Part shown: positions 1 to 10,120 of the stretch, in pieces
Position numbering within the stretch: the first letter of the stretch is position 1
How the letters are laid out: the number at the start of each line of letters is the position of its first letter
Translations under genes and position numbers: made by a program
Source of the DNA: an uncultured Thermoguttaceae bacterium
Lineage (GTDB): Bacteria; Planctomycetota; Planctomycetia; Pirellulales; Thermoguttaceae
NCBI GenBank assembly: GCA_938084835.1
Contig: CALKER010000006.1
Span: 1 to 64,000, forward strand
Direction: 5' to 3'
DNA: 64,000 bases
Notes under the pieces: model-generated
Databases searched by the model: none
Told to the model about the DNA's origin: nothing
The model's input: the letters and a program-made list of their open reading frames with translations, nothing else

Positions 1-293
1 GTTCACGGTGTGCTTCGCCATTGGCCGATTGCCCGGTTGGATCGCTCAATGGCGGGAACAACATGAGGACCCCTCTGGTCGTATTGTGCGGCCTCGCCAA
101 ATCTATGTGGGAGCACAAGAAAGCTCGTATGTCCCCATCGAACAGCGAGAGGCGCCGAGCCCGGGATGATAAATGGATTGCACAGGGGGCGGCTGGTTGC
201 CTTTTCCTGTGATGCACCTTCGAATCAAAAGAAGACCGCTAAGCTGCAAATGGGCTCCCGAAATCTTGGGAGGTAGCGGGGAGGTGACGCCTT

Positions 294-905
294 ATGCCGC
301 TTGTTCTTTTACCCGTGGGTGATGCCACCGAAGTTCTGGACACGATGTACCCCTATTTCCGCCTTCCGGAGGATGGATTTCAGGTGGTCGTGGCCGGTCC
401 GGAGGCACGATTGTACCACATGGTCCTTCATCAAATCCCTCCGATGGCCAACCCGCCGTGGGATATCACTGAGGAAACACCCGGTTATTTCATCCAGGCG
501 ACGGTTTCCTTCCGCGAAGTTCGGCCTGAGGAGTTTGTTGGGCTATTTCTCTCGGGTGGCCGTGCGCCGGAGTACTTGCGTTACAATCAGGATTTGCTGC
601 GAATTACCCGACATTTCTTCGAAACGGGAAAGCCGGTAGCGTGCGTTTGCCATGGTATTGAGGTACTTTCGGCGGCTGGCTGTATTGGCGGGCGAACCGT
701 GACTACAGTGGCCAAGTGTGCGCTTGATGCCGCCCAAGGTGGGGCGAGGTATGTGGACCAGCCGGTAGTGGTGGACGGTAACTTGGTCACAGCACGGATT
801 TGGCACGATAACACCTGGCTTCTTAAACACTTTGTACAAATGCTTAAGGCGTGGGTGACTGCCAACGGTGACCCCGGGGAATCCATCGGAAAAACGACCT
901 CGTAA
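294..905 (+). CDS. DJ-1/PfpI family protein
   Basis: A 203-residue protein of the DJ-1/PfpI class I glutamine-amidotransferase-like superfamily. It starts with a hydrophobic beta strand (PLVLLPVGDATE) and has the nucleophile elbow ACVCHG near residues 117-122, where the second Cys followed by His-Gly is the expected reactive cysteine. The family's usual length is about 170-200 residues, so it is complete. The ATG at 294 is preceded by a strong Shine-Dalgarno sequence (GGGGAGGTGA, six bases away). Members act as cytosolic glyoxalase/deglycase-like enzymes, proteases or stress proteins, and the exact substrate cannot be read from the sequence. The next genes on the same strand, a cyclase-family hydrolase and a HAD phosphatase, lie more than 500 bases away, so they are probably separate transcripts. 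Confidence 0.85.
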   Translation: MPLVLLPVGDATEVLDTMYPYFRLPEDGFQVVVAGPEARLYHMVLHQIPPMANPPWDITEETPGYFIQATVSFREVRPEEFVGLFLSGGRAPEYLRYNQDLLRITRHFFETGKPVACVCHGIEVLSAAGCIGGRTVTTVAKCALDAAQGGARYVDQPVVVDGNLVTARIWHDNTWLLKHFVQMLKAWVTANGDPGESIGKTTS

Positions 906-1452
906 GCTAAAGCCTCTGACAGGGCAAAGTGAGAGGAAATTGCATTTTGGACCCTCGCACATGGAGGAGGCTGCCTCAAATGACACTTGGGCCGAAGCCT
1001 CGGGGAAATCGGCGGAGTTGCCGGCAAAGGAATAGTGTGAATTTTTGTCCACTGGCTTAGCATCTACGAGGTTGTCGATGTTTCTGAAGCGGTGGAGGGG
1101 CTTTGGGGTGAATCGGATTGGGTGACGCTCAAAAATCCTAATGCGTTCCTATCGTCGCCAAAGCCGCATGCTGCCCGAGCTAGCAGCAATCGGCGATAAC
1201 TTCGTGGATGAGCCTTGTTATCAGGATCGGTATCTAACAGCTAATTCCCGACGTGTTTCCAGGCTCAATGGCTCGTGGTTCCTGCACGGAAGTTGGGAAA
1301 TGCCTCTAAGAGCGGGGATCTCGGGAGAGTGGCGAAATTTTTAGCAGGAATGAGCTGCTAAACCCTCGTGATCGTTTTTATTGGTGTTCGGAGATTGGTG
1401 TAACTGTGGCTCGTTTAGCCGAGAGTATTGCAACAAACAGCGGGTGATAAAT
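906..1452. other. Intergenic gap, no gene seen
   Basis: About 550 bases between the DJ-1-like gene and the cyclase-family gene. The short open frames here have no recognisable domain, signal peptide or ribosome binding site, and I see no RNA gene or strong hairpin. Confidence 0.5.
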
Positions 1453-2106
1453 ATGCAGCGCTTAGTAGATCTTTCTCAGCCGCTCTTCGGCGGTATGGCT
1501 AGTTACCCGGGGGACCCTCCATTTCGGGCTGAGCCCTTCCGCACGATGGCTCAACACGGCGTGCGTGTGACTCAGCTGACACTGGGATCGCACCAGGGCA
1601 CGCATGTAGATGCGCCGGCTCATTTTTATGAGTTGGGCAAGACGGTGGATGCCATCGAGCTCGGGCGGTTTTTCGGTCCGGCTTTTCTTGTGGATCTTGC
1701 TCCAAAGGGATCTCTGCCTCCCAAGACCCCGATCGAGGTAGGGATGTTAAAGCCTTTTGCGGGGCGATTTGCTCCTGGTGGGCGGGTTATCGTGAGAACA
1801 GGTTGGGAAAGCATGGTGGGCCGGGAAGGTTATTTCACCGATTTGCCGTCGCTCACCTTAGAAGCGGCTCAGTGGATTGCCGACACGGGAATCATCCTGT
1901 TAGGCTTGGATTTGCCGACACCCAGCAAGATCGCGGGCCGACCCGTTCATTATGCTCTCTTAAAACCAGGCGTCGAGATTGTTCTTTTGGAGGGGCTAGT
2001 CAATTTAGCCCAGTTACCGGCAGAATTCATTTTGGCGGCTTTTCCCTTGAAGCTCGAAGGCGGTGATGGCTCCCCGGTCCGCGCCGTTGCAGTCATAAAC
2101 GAATAA
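1453..2106 (+). CDS. Cyclase family protein (kynurenine-formamidase-like metal hydrolase)
   Basis: A 217-residue cytosolic protein of the cyclase/arylformamidase family. The diagnostic metal-binding motif GSHQGTHVDAPAHF lies near residues 44-57 and is preceded by the family's SYPGDPPF stretch near the N terminus. These enzymes are small, metal-dependent amidohydrolase-like proteins acting on N-formylkynurenine or cyclic imide/amide substrates. No tryptophan-catabolism genes lie nearby, so the substrate is open. I chose the ATG at 1453 because the homology begins immediately after it (MQRLVDLSQPLFGG). An upstream in-frame TTG would add 24 residues that do not resemble the family. No clear Shine-Dalgarno precedes the chosen ATG. 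Confidence 0.85.
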   Translation: MQRLVDLSQPLFGGMASYPGDPPFRAEPFRTMAQHGVRVTQLTLGSHQGTHVDAPAHFYELGKTVDAIELGRFFGPAFLVDLAPKGSLPPKTPIEVGMLKPFAGRFAPGGRVIVRTGWESMVGREGYFTDLPSLTLEAAQWIADTGIILLGLDLPTPSKIAGRPVHYALLKPGVEIVLLEGLVNLAQLPAEFILAAFPLKLEGGDGSPVRAVAVINE

Positions 2107-2211
2107 TCTTTCGGTCTTAGTTAAGGGAATCCTTTGCGGCACAAGGTCCGGGTGAGCTGTCGGGTGGAACTTTGGTCGCGTCATGAGGGAAGTGTGGAAT
2201 TAAGGCCAACC

Positions 2212-3117
2212 ATGAGCCACACATACGAAGAGACTGATTTTGTCGCGATTGCTGAAGTCCCAGCCGAGCCGGTGTACCTCCCGCATTCATCGATTGAAAT
2301 TGTGCGACCGGTTACTCGCCCGCGAGAGTTCCGGTATATCTTTTTCGACTTTGATGGAACGTTGAGCCTCATCCGCGAGGGATGGCAGGATGTAATGATC
2401 CCCATGATGGTGGAAGAGTTGGCGGCCACCGGGACCTCGGAAAGTCGGGAGGAGCTTGAGGCCTTAGTTACAGAATTTGTCACGAATCTTACGGGCAAAC
2501 AAACGATTTATCAGATGATCCGTTTGGCCGAGGAGATTCGCAAGCGGGGAAAGGAACCAGAGGACCCCTTAGTGTACAAAAGGCGGTATCACGAGCGGCT
2601 TATGGAGCGGATTAAGCATCGTCGGGAGGCGCTCGTGAAGGGACTAATTTCTCCTGAAGAGATGCTGGTACCCGGGGCAATTCCCCTGCTTGAGTTTCTA
2701 TCTCGGCAAGGTTGTTGTCTTTACCTTGCTAGCGGAACGGACGAATGCTACGTGTGGGAAGAAGCCGCCCTGCTCGGACTTGATCGGTATTTTTCTCCCC
2801 ACATCTACGGTGCCCGGGATGCATATCACACGTTTTCCAAGCCTGCCGTGATCGATCGGATTCTCACGGAAAATGGCGTCGACGGGAGCGCCCTTTTAGG
2901 ATTTGGCGACGGCTATGTTGATATCCAAACGCTGAAAAGCGTGGGAGCGGTTGCTATGGCCGTTGCCAGTGACGAGCGTTTTCGATCGGGGCGTCCTGAT
3001 CCTTGGAAGCGGGCGCGATTAATTCGCGCAGGGGCCGATCTCGTCATCCCGGATTACCGTGAGTGGGAGCGACTTATTTCTTACCTGTGGGGAAAAGAGA
3101 TTGATGAAAGCCATTAA
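2212..3117 (+). CDS. HAD family hydrolase (phosphatase-like)
   Basis: A 301-residue HAD-superfamily protein. Motif I is FFDFDGTLS near residue 46, with the nucleophile Asp and the acid/base Asp two residues later. Motif II is LASGTDE, motif III is the Lys in FSKPAVID, and motif IV is GFGDGYVDIQT. A helical cap of about 90 residues follows motif I, so this is a type C1-capped enzyme that should dephosphorylate a small phosphorylated metabolite. The ATG at 2212 has AAGG upstream. An upstream TTG at 2134 would add 26 non-homologous residues. The gene lies about 100 bases after the cyclase-family gene on the same strand and converges on clpX. The substrate is unknown. Confidence 0.85.
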   Translation: MSHTYEETDFVAIAEVPAEPVYLPHSSIEIVRPVTRPREFRYIFFDFDGTLSLIREGWQDVMIPMMVEELAATGTSESREELEALVTEFVTNLTGKQTIYQMIRLAEEIRKRGKEPEDPLVYKRRYHERLMERIKHRREALVKGLISPEEMLVPGAIPLLEFLSRQGCCLYLASGTDECYVWEEAALLGLDRYFSPHIYGARDAYHTFSKPAVIDRILTENGVDGSALLGFGDGYVDIQTLKSVGAVAMAVASDERFRSGRPDPWKRARLIRAGADLVIPDYREWERLISYLWGKEIDESH

Positions 3118-3308
3118 AACTGGTACTTAAAGGCCCTTGCAGCCACGGTATGTTTGGCCTGGGAAATAGTTCCCTCCAATTTCCCGCGGCCACGTCTCTT
3201 CCGGCCGATGCGAACACTTTTGGGCTCTACCAGGGCGTAAATATCCTCTCCGGTGGAGGAACGACTCCGCCAGATAGCCTAGTGAGCCCGGGGTATTTTC
3301 TCTCCGTA

Positions 3309-4595
3309 TCAAGCCGTTTTTTGTTTAGCCTCCTGGGCAGGGATGAGCTTCTTTCGTCCTAAGACGACATCCTCGGTGATCACGTAACGGGCTCCCGGCG
3401 GGTGATCCGGTATCTCGAACACAAGATCAAGCATGATCGATTCGACAATAGCCCGTAAGCCTCGTGCCCCTGTATCGCGTTCTAAGGCCAAGTCGGCGAT
3501 AGCCTCGAGAGCGGCATCCGTGAATTCCAGCTCGTGACCCTCCATCGCAAAAAGCTCTTGGTATTGTTTGACGAGGGCGTTTTTCGGCTCGCGGAGGATG
3601 CGAACCAAATCGTGCCGGCCGAGAGGGTCAAGCGTTGCAATTACAGGAAGTCGACCGATAAATTCCGGGATCATCCCGAACTCTAAAAGGTCATCGGTGG
3701 TTACATGAGAAAGTAGCTCGCCGACATTCATTTCATTCTGGCTGGCAGCCCTCTGCGCAAACCCAATGGCTCGTTTTCCCAAACGTCGGGCGATAATCTC
3801 CTCCAGCCCCACGAAGGTGCCGCCACAAATAAACAGGATATTGGTGGTATCGACCTGGATGTATTGTTGCTCAGGGTGTTTGCGTCCGCCTTGAGGTGGC
3901 ACATTGGAAATTGTCCCCTCAAGCATTTTGAGGAGGGCTTGTTGCACTCCCTCACCCGAGACGTCTCGAGTGATGGACATATTTGGGCCGCGCTTGGCAA
4001 TCTTGTCTATTTCGTCAATGTAGACAATTCCCCTTTGGGCCGCTTCGATATCAAAATCGGCGGCATGGAGGAGGCGAAGGAGCAGGTTTTCTACGTCCTC
4101 CCCCACATAGCCTGCTTCCGTAAGCGTGGTGGCATCCCCGATGGCAAATGGAACATCCACAATTTGGGACAAAGTGCGTGCAAGAAGCGTTTTGCCTGAG
4201 CCGGTAGGACCGATCAGAAGAATGTTCGACTTGTCGATGGCAACATTTGATTTCTTCCCCTCTTGCATGATCCTTTTGTAGTGGGTGTAAACGGCTACTG
4301 CTAAAACTTTCTTTGTGCGGTCTTGACCCACTACGTATTCATCAAGCTTGCGGACGATCTCTCGCGGTGTGGGGATGCGGGTGAGGGTCGCCTGGGTAGA
4401 ACCGCGGCGACGTTTCTCTTGTTGAAGAATGGATTGACACAACTCAATGCAATCGCCACAGATGAACACATCCCCGGGGCCTTCGACCAGGGGACCAACT
4501 TCTCGATAGCTTTTCCGACAAAAAGAGCAGAAGGCATTACGTCGCACGGTGCCGTTGCCTCGTTGCCCAAGGGTGCTGTCGCGATCGATCGGCAT
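3309..4595 (-). CDS. clpX: ATP-dependent Clp protease ATP-binding subunit ClpX
   Basis: A 428-residue AAA+ unfoldase that recognises tagged proteins and feeds them to the ClpP peptidase in the cytosol. The N-terminal zinc-binding domain has the two CxxC pairs (C23/C26 and C46/C49). Walker A is GPTGSGKT at 129-136, and Walker B is [10 protein letters not shown]. The IGF loop that docks on ClpP is present (RAIGFAQ), and the C-terminal small domain carries [10 protein letters not shown]. Length and order match the family. No clpP or trigger-factor gene is adjacent, unlike the common tig-clpP-clpX order, so the peptidase must be encoded elsewhere. The region upstream of the ATG shows no obvious Shine-Dalgarno. 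Confidence 0.98.
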   Translation of the reverse strand: MPIDRDSTLGQRGNGTVRRNAFCSFCRKSYREVGPLVEGPGDVFICGDCIELCQSILQQEKRRRGSTQATLTRIPTPREIVRKLDEYVVGQDRTKKVLAVAVYTHYKRIMQEGKKSNVAIDKSNILLIGPTGSGKTLLARTLSQIVDVPFAIGDATTLTEAGYVGEDVENLLLRLLHAADFDIEAAQRGIVYIDEIDKIAKRGPNMSITRDVSGEGVQQALLKMLEGTISNVPPQGGRKHPEQQYIQVDTTNILFICGGTFVGLEEIIARRLGKRAIGFAQRAASQNEMNVGELLSHVTTDDLLEFGMIPEFIGRLPVIATLDPLGRHDLVRILREPKNALVKQYQELFAMEGHELEFTDAALEAIADLALERDTGARGLRAIVESIMLDLVFEIPDHPPGARYVITEDVVLGRKKLIPAQEAKQKTA

Positions 4596-4877
4596 TGTGA
4601 TTACAGTCGTTAGCGAGAGTGAACCGGCTGTGGGCCTAAACCTAGGTTACTCCCTAGCTTTGCCCCCTCCGTTTTTGTCAGTGGTGTTGCAGCCAAGAGG
4701 AACCGCCCGCGTTTGGGCTTTTCCCCGCTTGGAGGGCAAATCTTGGGGAAGCGAACGCCTCACAGTAACTGATCGGCCACACTCCCGCGTCGATCAAGCC
4801 TTGCCTCATTGCTCGGACTAATCGGCCGGTTAGTTTTATGCTTCCAACCAGAAGCAATCGCTTCCATCGATCAACTT

Positions 4878-5207
4878 TCACCGGTCCCGATCTCTCGTAA
4901 AATCGGTGGGAAGCGAACCTTCCTTACGTTCTCCCATTTTTTCTTGCCGCTGGCTTTGCGTGGCCAAATTGGCTCGGATCCTTTCGTATTCTTTCTCCGT
5001 AATCAGGCCACGATCACGTAAATTCCGAAACTCTGTAAGCAAGTCGATGGCAGACTGGTCGTGTTGTCGGATTTCCTGCCTAATCTTGCCTAATAGGAAA
5101 AGCCCCACGAGGGCCAGAATCACAAGTCCGGCCGTAGCAAGGATCAGTTGCGCAACTGGTTCCGAAAAGAGTGTCCAATCCATTAATTGGGGTGCAAGAT
5201 GCGTCAA
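4878..5207 (-). CDS. Small membrane protein with SHOCT-like C-terminal motif
   Basis: A 109-residue protein with one transmembrane helix at about residues 19-41. A short charged helical region follows (IDLLTEFRNLRDRGLITEKEY) that resembles the SHOCT short C-terminal domain, in which a helix and an 'LxxLxxxGLITxxEYExxRxxLL'-type pattern are typical. GGAG lies nine bases upstream of the ATG. It lies about 280 bases upstream of clpX on the same strand, so co-transcription is possible but not shown. SHOCT domains are usually thought to mediate protein or membrane interactions, and no catalytic residues are seen. Function unknown. Confidence 0.7.
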   Translation of the reverse strand: MTHLAPQLMDWTLFSEPVAQLILATAGLVILALVGLFLLGKIRQEIRQHDQSAIDLLTEFRNLRDRGLITEKEYERIRANLATQSQRQEKMGERKEGSLPTDFTRDRDR

Positions 5208-5778
5208 GGCTCCGAACTTAAAAATCTGAGTTATCCTACATACGCAATTATGCGTTTTGCACGGTTAAAGTAAAGAAAATCTTTAGGTGATGTCTCACAA
5301 AGTGGAGGGGAGAAACAGCCGGAGAATACGCAGCTTAGTTCGGTAGAGGGTTGGGGATTCCTGAGGGTCTTCCATTGAATGGAAGGTTGTAAATTGTCAG
5401 GATCTCTCATGAGGTCGGACCGAAGCATTCGGTCAAAGGTTTCGGCAGACGTCGCCACTGACCCTGAGTCCCGGGACATTCTGCCTATGGCCTGATTGTC
5501 CACGACGTCGGCAAACCAGAGGGGATCTATCAAGTTCTTCTTTTGCCGGGTTCGCCTGTCAAAAATGCAGTGCTTTTAAGTTTGGAAACTTTATAATCAA
5601 TTCAGAAAAGGCAGCTCCTTGAGTGGTGGCTCATTTTATATCTTGATCAACCGTCGGCTACAAAAATTCCTTGATAAGGGGTAACCATAAGTTGGTTTGG
5701 AGTTGGGAGGAGAACTGGGCGGAGGGTGATCGGCCACTTAGAATTTCGGGCTAAGCGTTTAATCAGCGCATCGAAGCA
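5208..5778. other. Intergenic gap, no gene seen
   Basis: About 570 bases between the SHOCT protein and the end of the large TonB-like/toroid gene. One 100-codon frame exists on the minus strand, but its composition is random-looking and it has no ribosome binding site. Several AT-rich stretches occur around 5255-5290 and 5580-5650, and one may hold the promoter of the SHOCT/clpX side. No clear terminator seen. Confidence 0.4.
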
Positions 5779-8700
5779 CTAATTGGTCTTTGCCTCCGGG
5801 GGGGCAATCTCCCCGAACAGCGGTAAGTGGCGATAGTAAACCTCGAGTATTAGGAGGTGCAGCGCGGTAACGTAGATCCTGCCTCCAGCATGCGCCCATC
5901 GATCCGGGACAGGTCGGACGGGATCCCAACTCCCCGCAAAGGGCCCGGACTTTTCTTGCGCCGGTAAGAGAGCCCCCTGCATTTGCTTGTTCCAGTTTTC
6001 CCAAGGTTCGCCGCCAATATGGAAAAGCACTTGGGTGGCGTAATACCAAAAGTAGGCATCGCGTGCCTCGGGATTCCTGGGGTTAATCTCTGGCGGGGAT
6101 CCGGCAAGATACGCCACGCCCTCGACCACTTGGGGAGTGTGGCGGCTCCAACCTAAAAGGAGTCTCATGAGAAGGCCTTCGGCCGACATTGCCAAATTGG
6201 CGCGGTTGGGGAAGGGGGATTCCGGACTTGGTTTCACGAACGGGTTATAGCAATATTTTGAGCCCTTGTCGATGGCCGCAACATTCAGCCATCGTTCTAC
6301 CTGGGAAAACACGTGCGGGGAAACGGACAAGCCGGCTAATTCCGCACTCTTTAGCGCAAGGAGCTGCCACCCGGACACAGAGGTGTCGGATTCTTTGACC
6401 CAAGTGGGATGATCCGGATGCCTCGTGTAGCGCCAGCCCCCAAACTGAGGATCTTGAGCGGAAACAATGAATCGGATTGCCTCGCGCGCTGGCTCTCGAA
6501 GCGACTCGTCACTGGACATCCCGTATGCCTCGCACATAGCGATGGCGGCTATCCCATGAGCATACATCCGCGGTCCCCGCAGGGGTTCGGTTTCTTCGTC
6601 GAAGATGGAGCCATCAGCTTTTTGCCTCTGAAGGAGCCAATTAAGGCCTTTAGCGACGGTGCGAGCGTATTGGCCATCAAGGTGCGTGTAGCCGGCTCCG
6701 AGGAATGCGAGGATTGCTAACCCTGTGGCCGCTGTGTCCGAACGATATTGGAACCGCGCAAGTTCCGGATAAGGAGTTTGGTCGTCGGGCACAGCGTCCA
6801 GTCGCCATCTGCCATCGGGAAACTGGTAGCGGGCGAGAAATTCCAGACCTTTTTCGACTGCAGATTCCGTCTCTTGCGACCCACCAAACTTCTCCGCCAC
6901 ACGGAGCCTTTCGTTAGGACTTGGCCGGACAAAACCTCGCTTGATCTGCGGACCGGAAGGGCCTGGAAGCGACGGGAGACCACCCGGGAGCGTGCCGGCA
7001 CGCCGTACTAACGCCGGCTGGGTAGGCGCAACAAGCGGATCACCTTTCGGTGAGCCGGCAAGGGCATAGTGGGAAGGCGAAAGAACCCCAGGTATTCGGC
7101 CGGAGGGAGGGAGATCGCCCCATTGGCTGGGTTCATTCCCCAACAATGTGGGGGTTCGCCGTGAGGTGAACAGGTTAGGCCCTACGAGCTCCTCACTGGG
7201 CTCTCGCATGCCAGCTTCGATGTTCTCGCGACTCTCGGAGGTTGCAGTCCTTCCATTCCGACTGAGTCCCGGGAAGTCATCAGGGCTTGGACCTATGAGC
7301 CGAGTTAGCCCCGGCAGATTTCCCTCGAGGTTGTGCCGGCCTGGAGGTCGTGAACTCCCCGCCAACTGCGTGCGTAGGTCATCCACCTCCATAAGGGCTT
7401 CGCCAACTCCTGTTCCCTCGCTGTTTTGGGGAAGACCGGCAGGGAATCCACTGGGCCACAATGCCCCCACAAGGTCGTTATTCGCGGGCTCGTATGAAAG
7501 TAGGCCCGGGGCTTGGTTTGTGGTCCTGCCTCCCTCGGTCAACCAGTGGTCCCAATGCCGTTCTCGCTCCTGACCGGGCATCGCTACGATATGGGTAGTT
7601 CGTCGGCTCTGTCCAGGCGCATTTGCGGCTCCCATGGAGGGCATCGGCTCAAAATCTTTGGCGAGGGTATCGGAGTCGTACCCTGATTCGGTAGAAGCTA
7701 GTGAAGCCGAACTCGGGGCTAGTGTCGGTGACTCTTCCCCAAGTCGCACGTTACGGAGCCTACCTGAGTCACCCTCCTGGTGTCGAAGAAAAGAATGGTC
7801 GAACGCCTCACCATCCGCCGCAACTGTCACCTTAGGGCCGGCGGAATCTTTGGCCTTCATTGCCCAATTTTCATTTCGCTCAAGATTCAACCCGAGCGGT
7901 GAAAGTTGACTCCGCCTCTCCGCAGTGACGGATTTGCTCTCCCAGGCGGTTTCATTTTCCCAAATGGCTTCTGCCCGTGAAGAGGCGCGAGCTTCTCCTG
8001 AAATCCGCTGCAAGTCAATCGGAGGTGCCTGCACAAGCTCTGTGGTGGCCATTCTGGGACTCGGGGGAGGGCCGGCTTGGCGGCTAGTGGCCAGCTCACT
8101 TAAGCCCAAATTCAGTCTGACCTGGATCTCCGGTGCAAGCGAAGAACGGGTTGTGGGCCGTGCTAGTGACGAATCCCCAACTGGGGACAAATTTTGGGAG
8201 GATGTTCCCCGGAGGTCAGAATCCTCAGTGATTTCCCGGGCAATTGGTGACCTCGCCAGCGGGAAAGCTCCTGCCTGGGCAAGGTTGTCGAAGAGCTCCG
8301 GATTGGATCGCATACTGGAAAGATTGGCCCTGGGCCTGTGAGGCGCGGGCTGAGGAATGAGCTCCCTCAAGGGCTGGGGCCGCCGAGCAGGGTTAGCCTC
8401 TCCCGGCGCCTGCCGCGAAAGTTGGATCTGGGGCGTCAACGTCGGCCGTCGGGGGGTGGGGGCGCTCTGATGGGCCTGCAAACTCTCGAGCTCAGGCCTC
8501 ATTGCCTCGGCCACTAGGGCGATGGTCCCGTCAGATGTTGCCGTTGGCCGTAGAGGGGGCGACGCAGCAGCTTCTGGCGCAGCCGGCCGGGATGGTGCCC
8601 GAGGGCTGGTACGCCGCGAGACCTGAGGGTCACTTAGTTTTTCTCGCTCCGCTTGCGGACGCGAAACTTGAGCTTTAAGCGGTTGCGAGGGGCGAGCTTG

Positions 8701-9369
8701 CACCGGCAGGGATCGATCTTGTCGGGGACGCATCGCCAGATTATTTGGCTCTTCCCCGTACCGTTCCAATGGCGGAACATCCCGCAAAAGCTCTGCGGGT
8801 TGAGGTGGCCGTGGGTGCGGTGATGAGGCATCTAGCTGTTGATGATCAAAACTCGGGGCTTCCGCTTTTCGTCGCTGTTGGGGCTCTAAGGTTACCCGGG
8901 GATCCGCCAGCACCACCTCAGTTGGTTGTTCGAAGATTTCAGGCGGCCGTTCGCCCCGAACATTAATCGGCACTCCGTAATCGAATATCTTTGAAATAGA
9001 GGGGTGAGGACGGGTCAGGGCCGGAGCTCGGGCGGCTAAATAATGAGCTGCTAAATACGCGATCAACACAATGTGAATGAGCAAGCTAAGAAGGGTACAC
9101 AGCTGCATCCGTCGCATTACCCGACGGTCAAGCCAACGGCTACCTGCAAGGACTAAAACCAACATGAGTCCAAGTAAGCCTAGGCGTACGTACCCGCTTT
9201 CCCACCAAGAGGTTGTTCCCAGATCAAAAGAGCTGTAACGGACAATCCACCAGCCAACAACAACGGTGCAGACAAGAATCGCCACGACGATCAGCCAACG
9301 CTGCTCGTCGAAGTCGTGCTTGGCTCTCGGTGGGAGTGGCTCGATGTGCCAGCGAGTGCTGCCGTCCAT
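5779..9369 (-). CDS. TonB-like membrane-anchored protein with C-terminal alpha/alpha-toroid (prenyltransferase/squalene-oxidase repeat) domain
   Basis: A 1196-residue envelope protein. There are three hydrophobic segments at about 24-44, 61-76 and 92-113. The third (LLSLLIHIVLIAYL, S95, H99, L106) reproduces the Ser-x3-His-x6-Leu spacing of the TonB anchor. Residues about 120-830 are a Pro/Arg/Ser-rich, low-complexity linker expected in the periplasm. Residues about 837-1196 form repeats typical of alpha/alpha toroids (QFPDGRW, SDTAATGLAILAFLGAG, QFGGWRY, SDTSVSGWQLLALK). The DxDD motif of squalene-hopene cyclases is absent, so I expect a binding rather than a cyclase role. AGGA lies eight bases before the ATG. 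It is the last gene of a TPR-ExbB-ExbD operon, which suggests an energised transducer. The TonB-like assignment is inferred from the short anchor motif, the linker and the neighbours. Confidence 0.75.
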   Translation of the reverse strand: MDGSTRWHIEPLPPRAKHDFDEQRWLIVVAILVCTVVVGWWIVRYSSFDLGTTSWWESGYVRLGLLGLMLVLVLAGSRWLDRRVMRRMQLCTLLSLLIHIVLIAYLAAHYLAARAPALTRPHPSISKIFDYGVPINVRGERPPEIFEQPTEVVLADPRVTLEPQQRRKAEAPSFDHQQLDASSPHPRPPQPAELLRDVPPLERYGEEPNNLAMRPRQDRSLPVQARPSQPLKAQVSRPQAEREKLSDPQVSRRTSPRAPSRPAAPEAAASPPLRPTATSDGTIALVAEAMRPELESLQAHQSAPTPRRPTLTPQIQLSRQAPGEANPARRPQPLRELIPQPAPHRPRANLSSMRSNPELFDNLAQAGAFPLARSPIAREITEDSDLRGTSSQNLSPVGDSSLARPTTRSSLAPEIQVRLNLGLSELATSRQAGPPPSPRMATTELVQAPPIDLQRISGEARASSRAEAIWENETAWESKSVTAERRSQLSPLGLNLERNENWAMKAKDSAGPKVTVAADGEAFDHSFLRHQEGDSGRLRNVRLGEESPTLAPSSASLASTESGYDSDTLAKDFEPMPSMGAANAPGQSRRTTHIVAMPGQERERHWDHWLTEGGRTTNQAPGLLSYEPANNDLVGALWPSGFPAGLPQNSEGTGVGEALMEVDDLRTQLAGSSRPPGRHNLEGNLPGLTRLIGPSPDDFPGLSRNGRTATSESRENIEAGMREPSEELVGPNLFTSRRTPTLLGNEPSQWGDLPPSGRIPGVLSPSHYALAGSPKGDPLVAPTQPALVRRAGTLPGGLPSLPGPSGPQIKRGFVRPSPNERLRVAEKFGGSQETESAVEKGLEFLARYQFPDGRWRLDAVPDDQTPYPELARFQYRSDTAATGLAILAFLGAGYTHLDGQYARTVAKGLNWLLQRQKADGSIFDEETEPLRGPRMYAHGIAAIAMCEAYGMSSDESLREPAREAIRFIVSAQDPQFGGWRYTRHPDHPTWVKESDTSVSGWQLLALKSAELAGLSVSPHVFSQVERWLNVAAIDKGSKYCYNPFVKPSPESPFPNRANLAMSAEGLLMRLLLGWSRHTPQVVEGVAYLAGSPPEINPRNPEARDAYFWYYATQVLFHIGGEPWENWNKQMQGALLPAQEKSGPFAGSWDPVRPVPDRWAHAGGRIYVTALHLLILEVYYRHLPLFGEIAPPEAKTN

Positions 9370-9545
9370 GTAGTTTATCCTAAACAGATGGAGTTTTCCC
9401 GCCTTTAGATCAAGTCCCGATTCCCAGCCCCCAAACGGTTAATGACAAAACCGCCGCGATCGCGCGGTTTTTCGCCCATTTGGAAGTTCGCCCTGCCGAA
9501 GGGAGATGGTGCGACGACAGAAGACATGAATCTCCCGCTCACAAA

Positions 9546-9980
9546 CTACTGTCCCGACCCCGTTGTGTCTCCCTCCCATACCGTGGCCTTGTAATCACGT
9601 ATGTTGGCGCGCAAGCAAGCATTGATTGCCGCCACCACAGCATCCCATACGCATCGCCGGTCGGCACGGATAACGACGGAAACTCGGTCTGGATTGGCAT
9701 TCCAAGCCTGGACCAGCACCTCTTGGAGTCTGGGCAGGTCTAGCTGTTGGCCCCTCACAATGTATCGTCCTGTGGCATCGATGTTGACGAAAAGTTCCGA
9801 GGGCTGACTAATCAGCGGTCGTGCCTCGGAAGCTTCCGGCAAGGGGATATCCAACTCGCGCTCCTCTTCCGCAAATTTTGTTGCTACGAGGAAAAAAATA
9901 AGAAGCAGGAACACCACGTCGATAAGTGGTGTCAAGTTGAGGGAGGCAAGAGCTTTTCCGGTGTCAATTTTTACCGCCAT
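9546..9980 (-). CDS. ExbD/TolR family proton-channel subunit
   Basis: A 144-residue inner-membrane protein with the standard ExbD/TolR layout: a short cytoplasmic N terminus, one transmembrane helix at about 16-36 (LTPLIDVVFLLLIFFLVAT), and a periplasmic domain of about 100 residues. The proton-carrying Asp is D21 at the start of the helix. The periplasmic part keeps the DATGRY...VVIRADRRC pattern of the family. With the preceding ExbB it should form the motor that uses proton motive force to drive a periplasmic partner, probably the 1196-residue TonB-like protein encoded 176 bases downstream. The gene is about 140 bases after exbB on the same strand. Confidence 0.92.
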   Translation of the reverse strand: MAVKIDTGKALASLNLTPLIDVVFLLLIFFLVATKFAEEERELDIPLPEASEARPLISQPSELFVNIDATGRYIVRGQQLDLPRLQEVLVQAWNANPDRVSVVIRADRRCVWDAVVAAINACLRANIRDYKATVWEGDTTGSGQ

Positions 9981-10120
9981 GGTTTAAACCAGTTAATCCC
10001 CGGTGAGTCGCTCTCGCTGCTGCCCATTGCAGGGCCTTGAGCGTTCCTTGTAAGTTGGGCGTGTTTTTGAAGTGAGTTTGGGCAAGAGGCTGCGACGGCC
10101 GAGCTCTCTCCTCTTCCCCA

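Noticed and set aside
5779-9369. Squalene-hopene cyclase or other hopanoid enzyme
   Set aside because: The C-terminal repeats belong to the same fold class, but the DxDD catalytic motif is missing and the protein has a membrane anchor, a long low-complexity linker and an ExbB/ExbD context.
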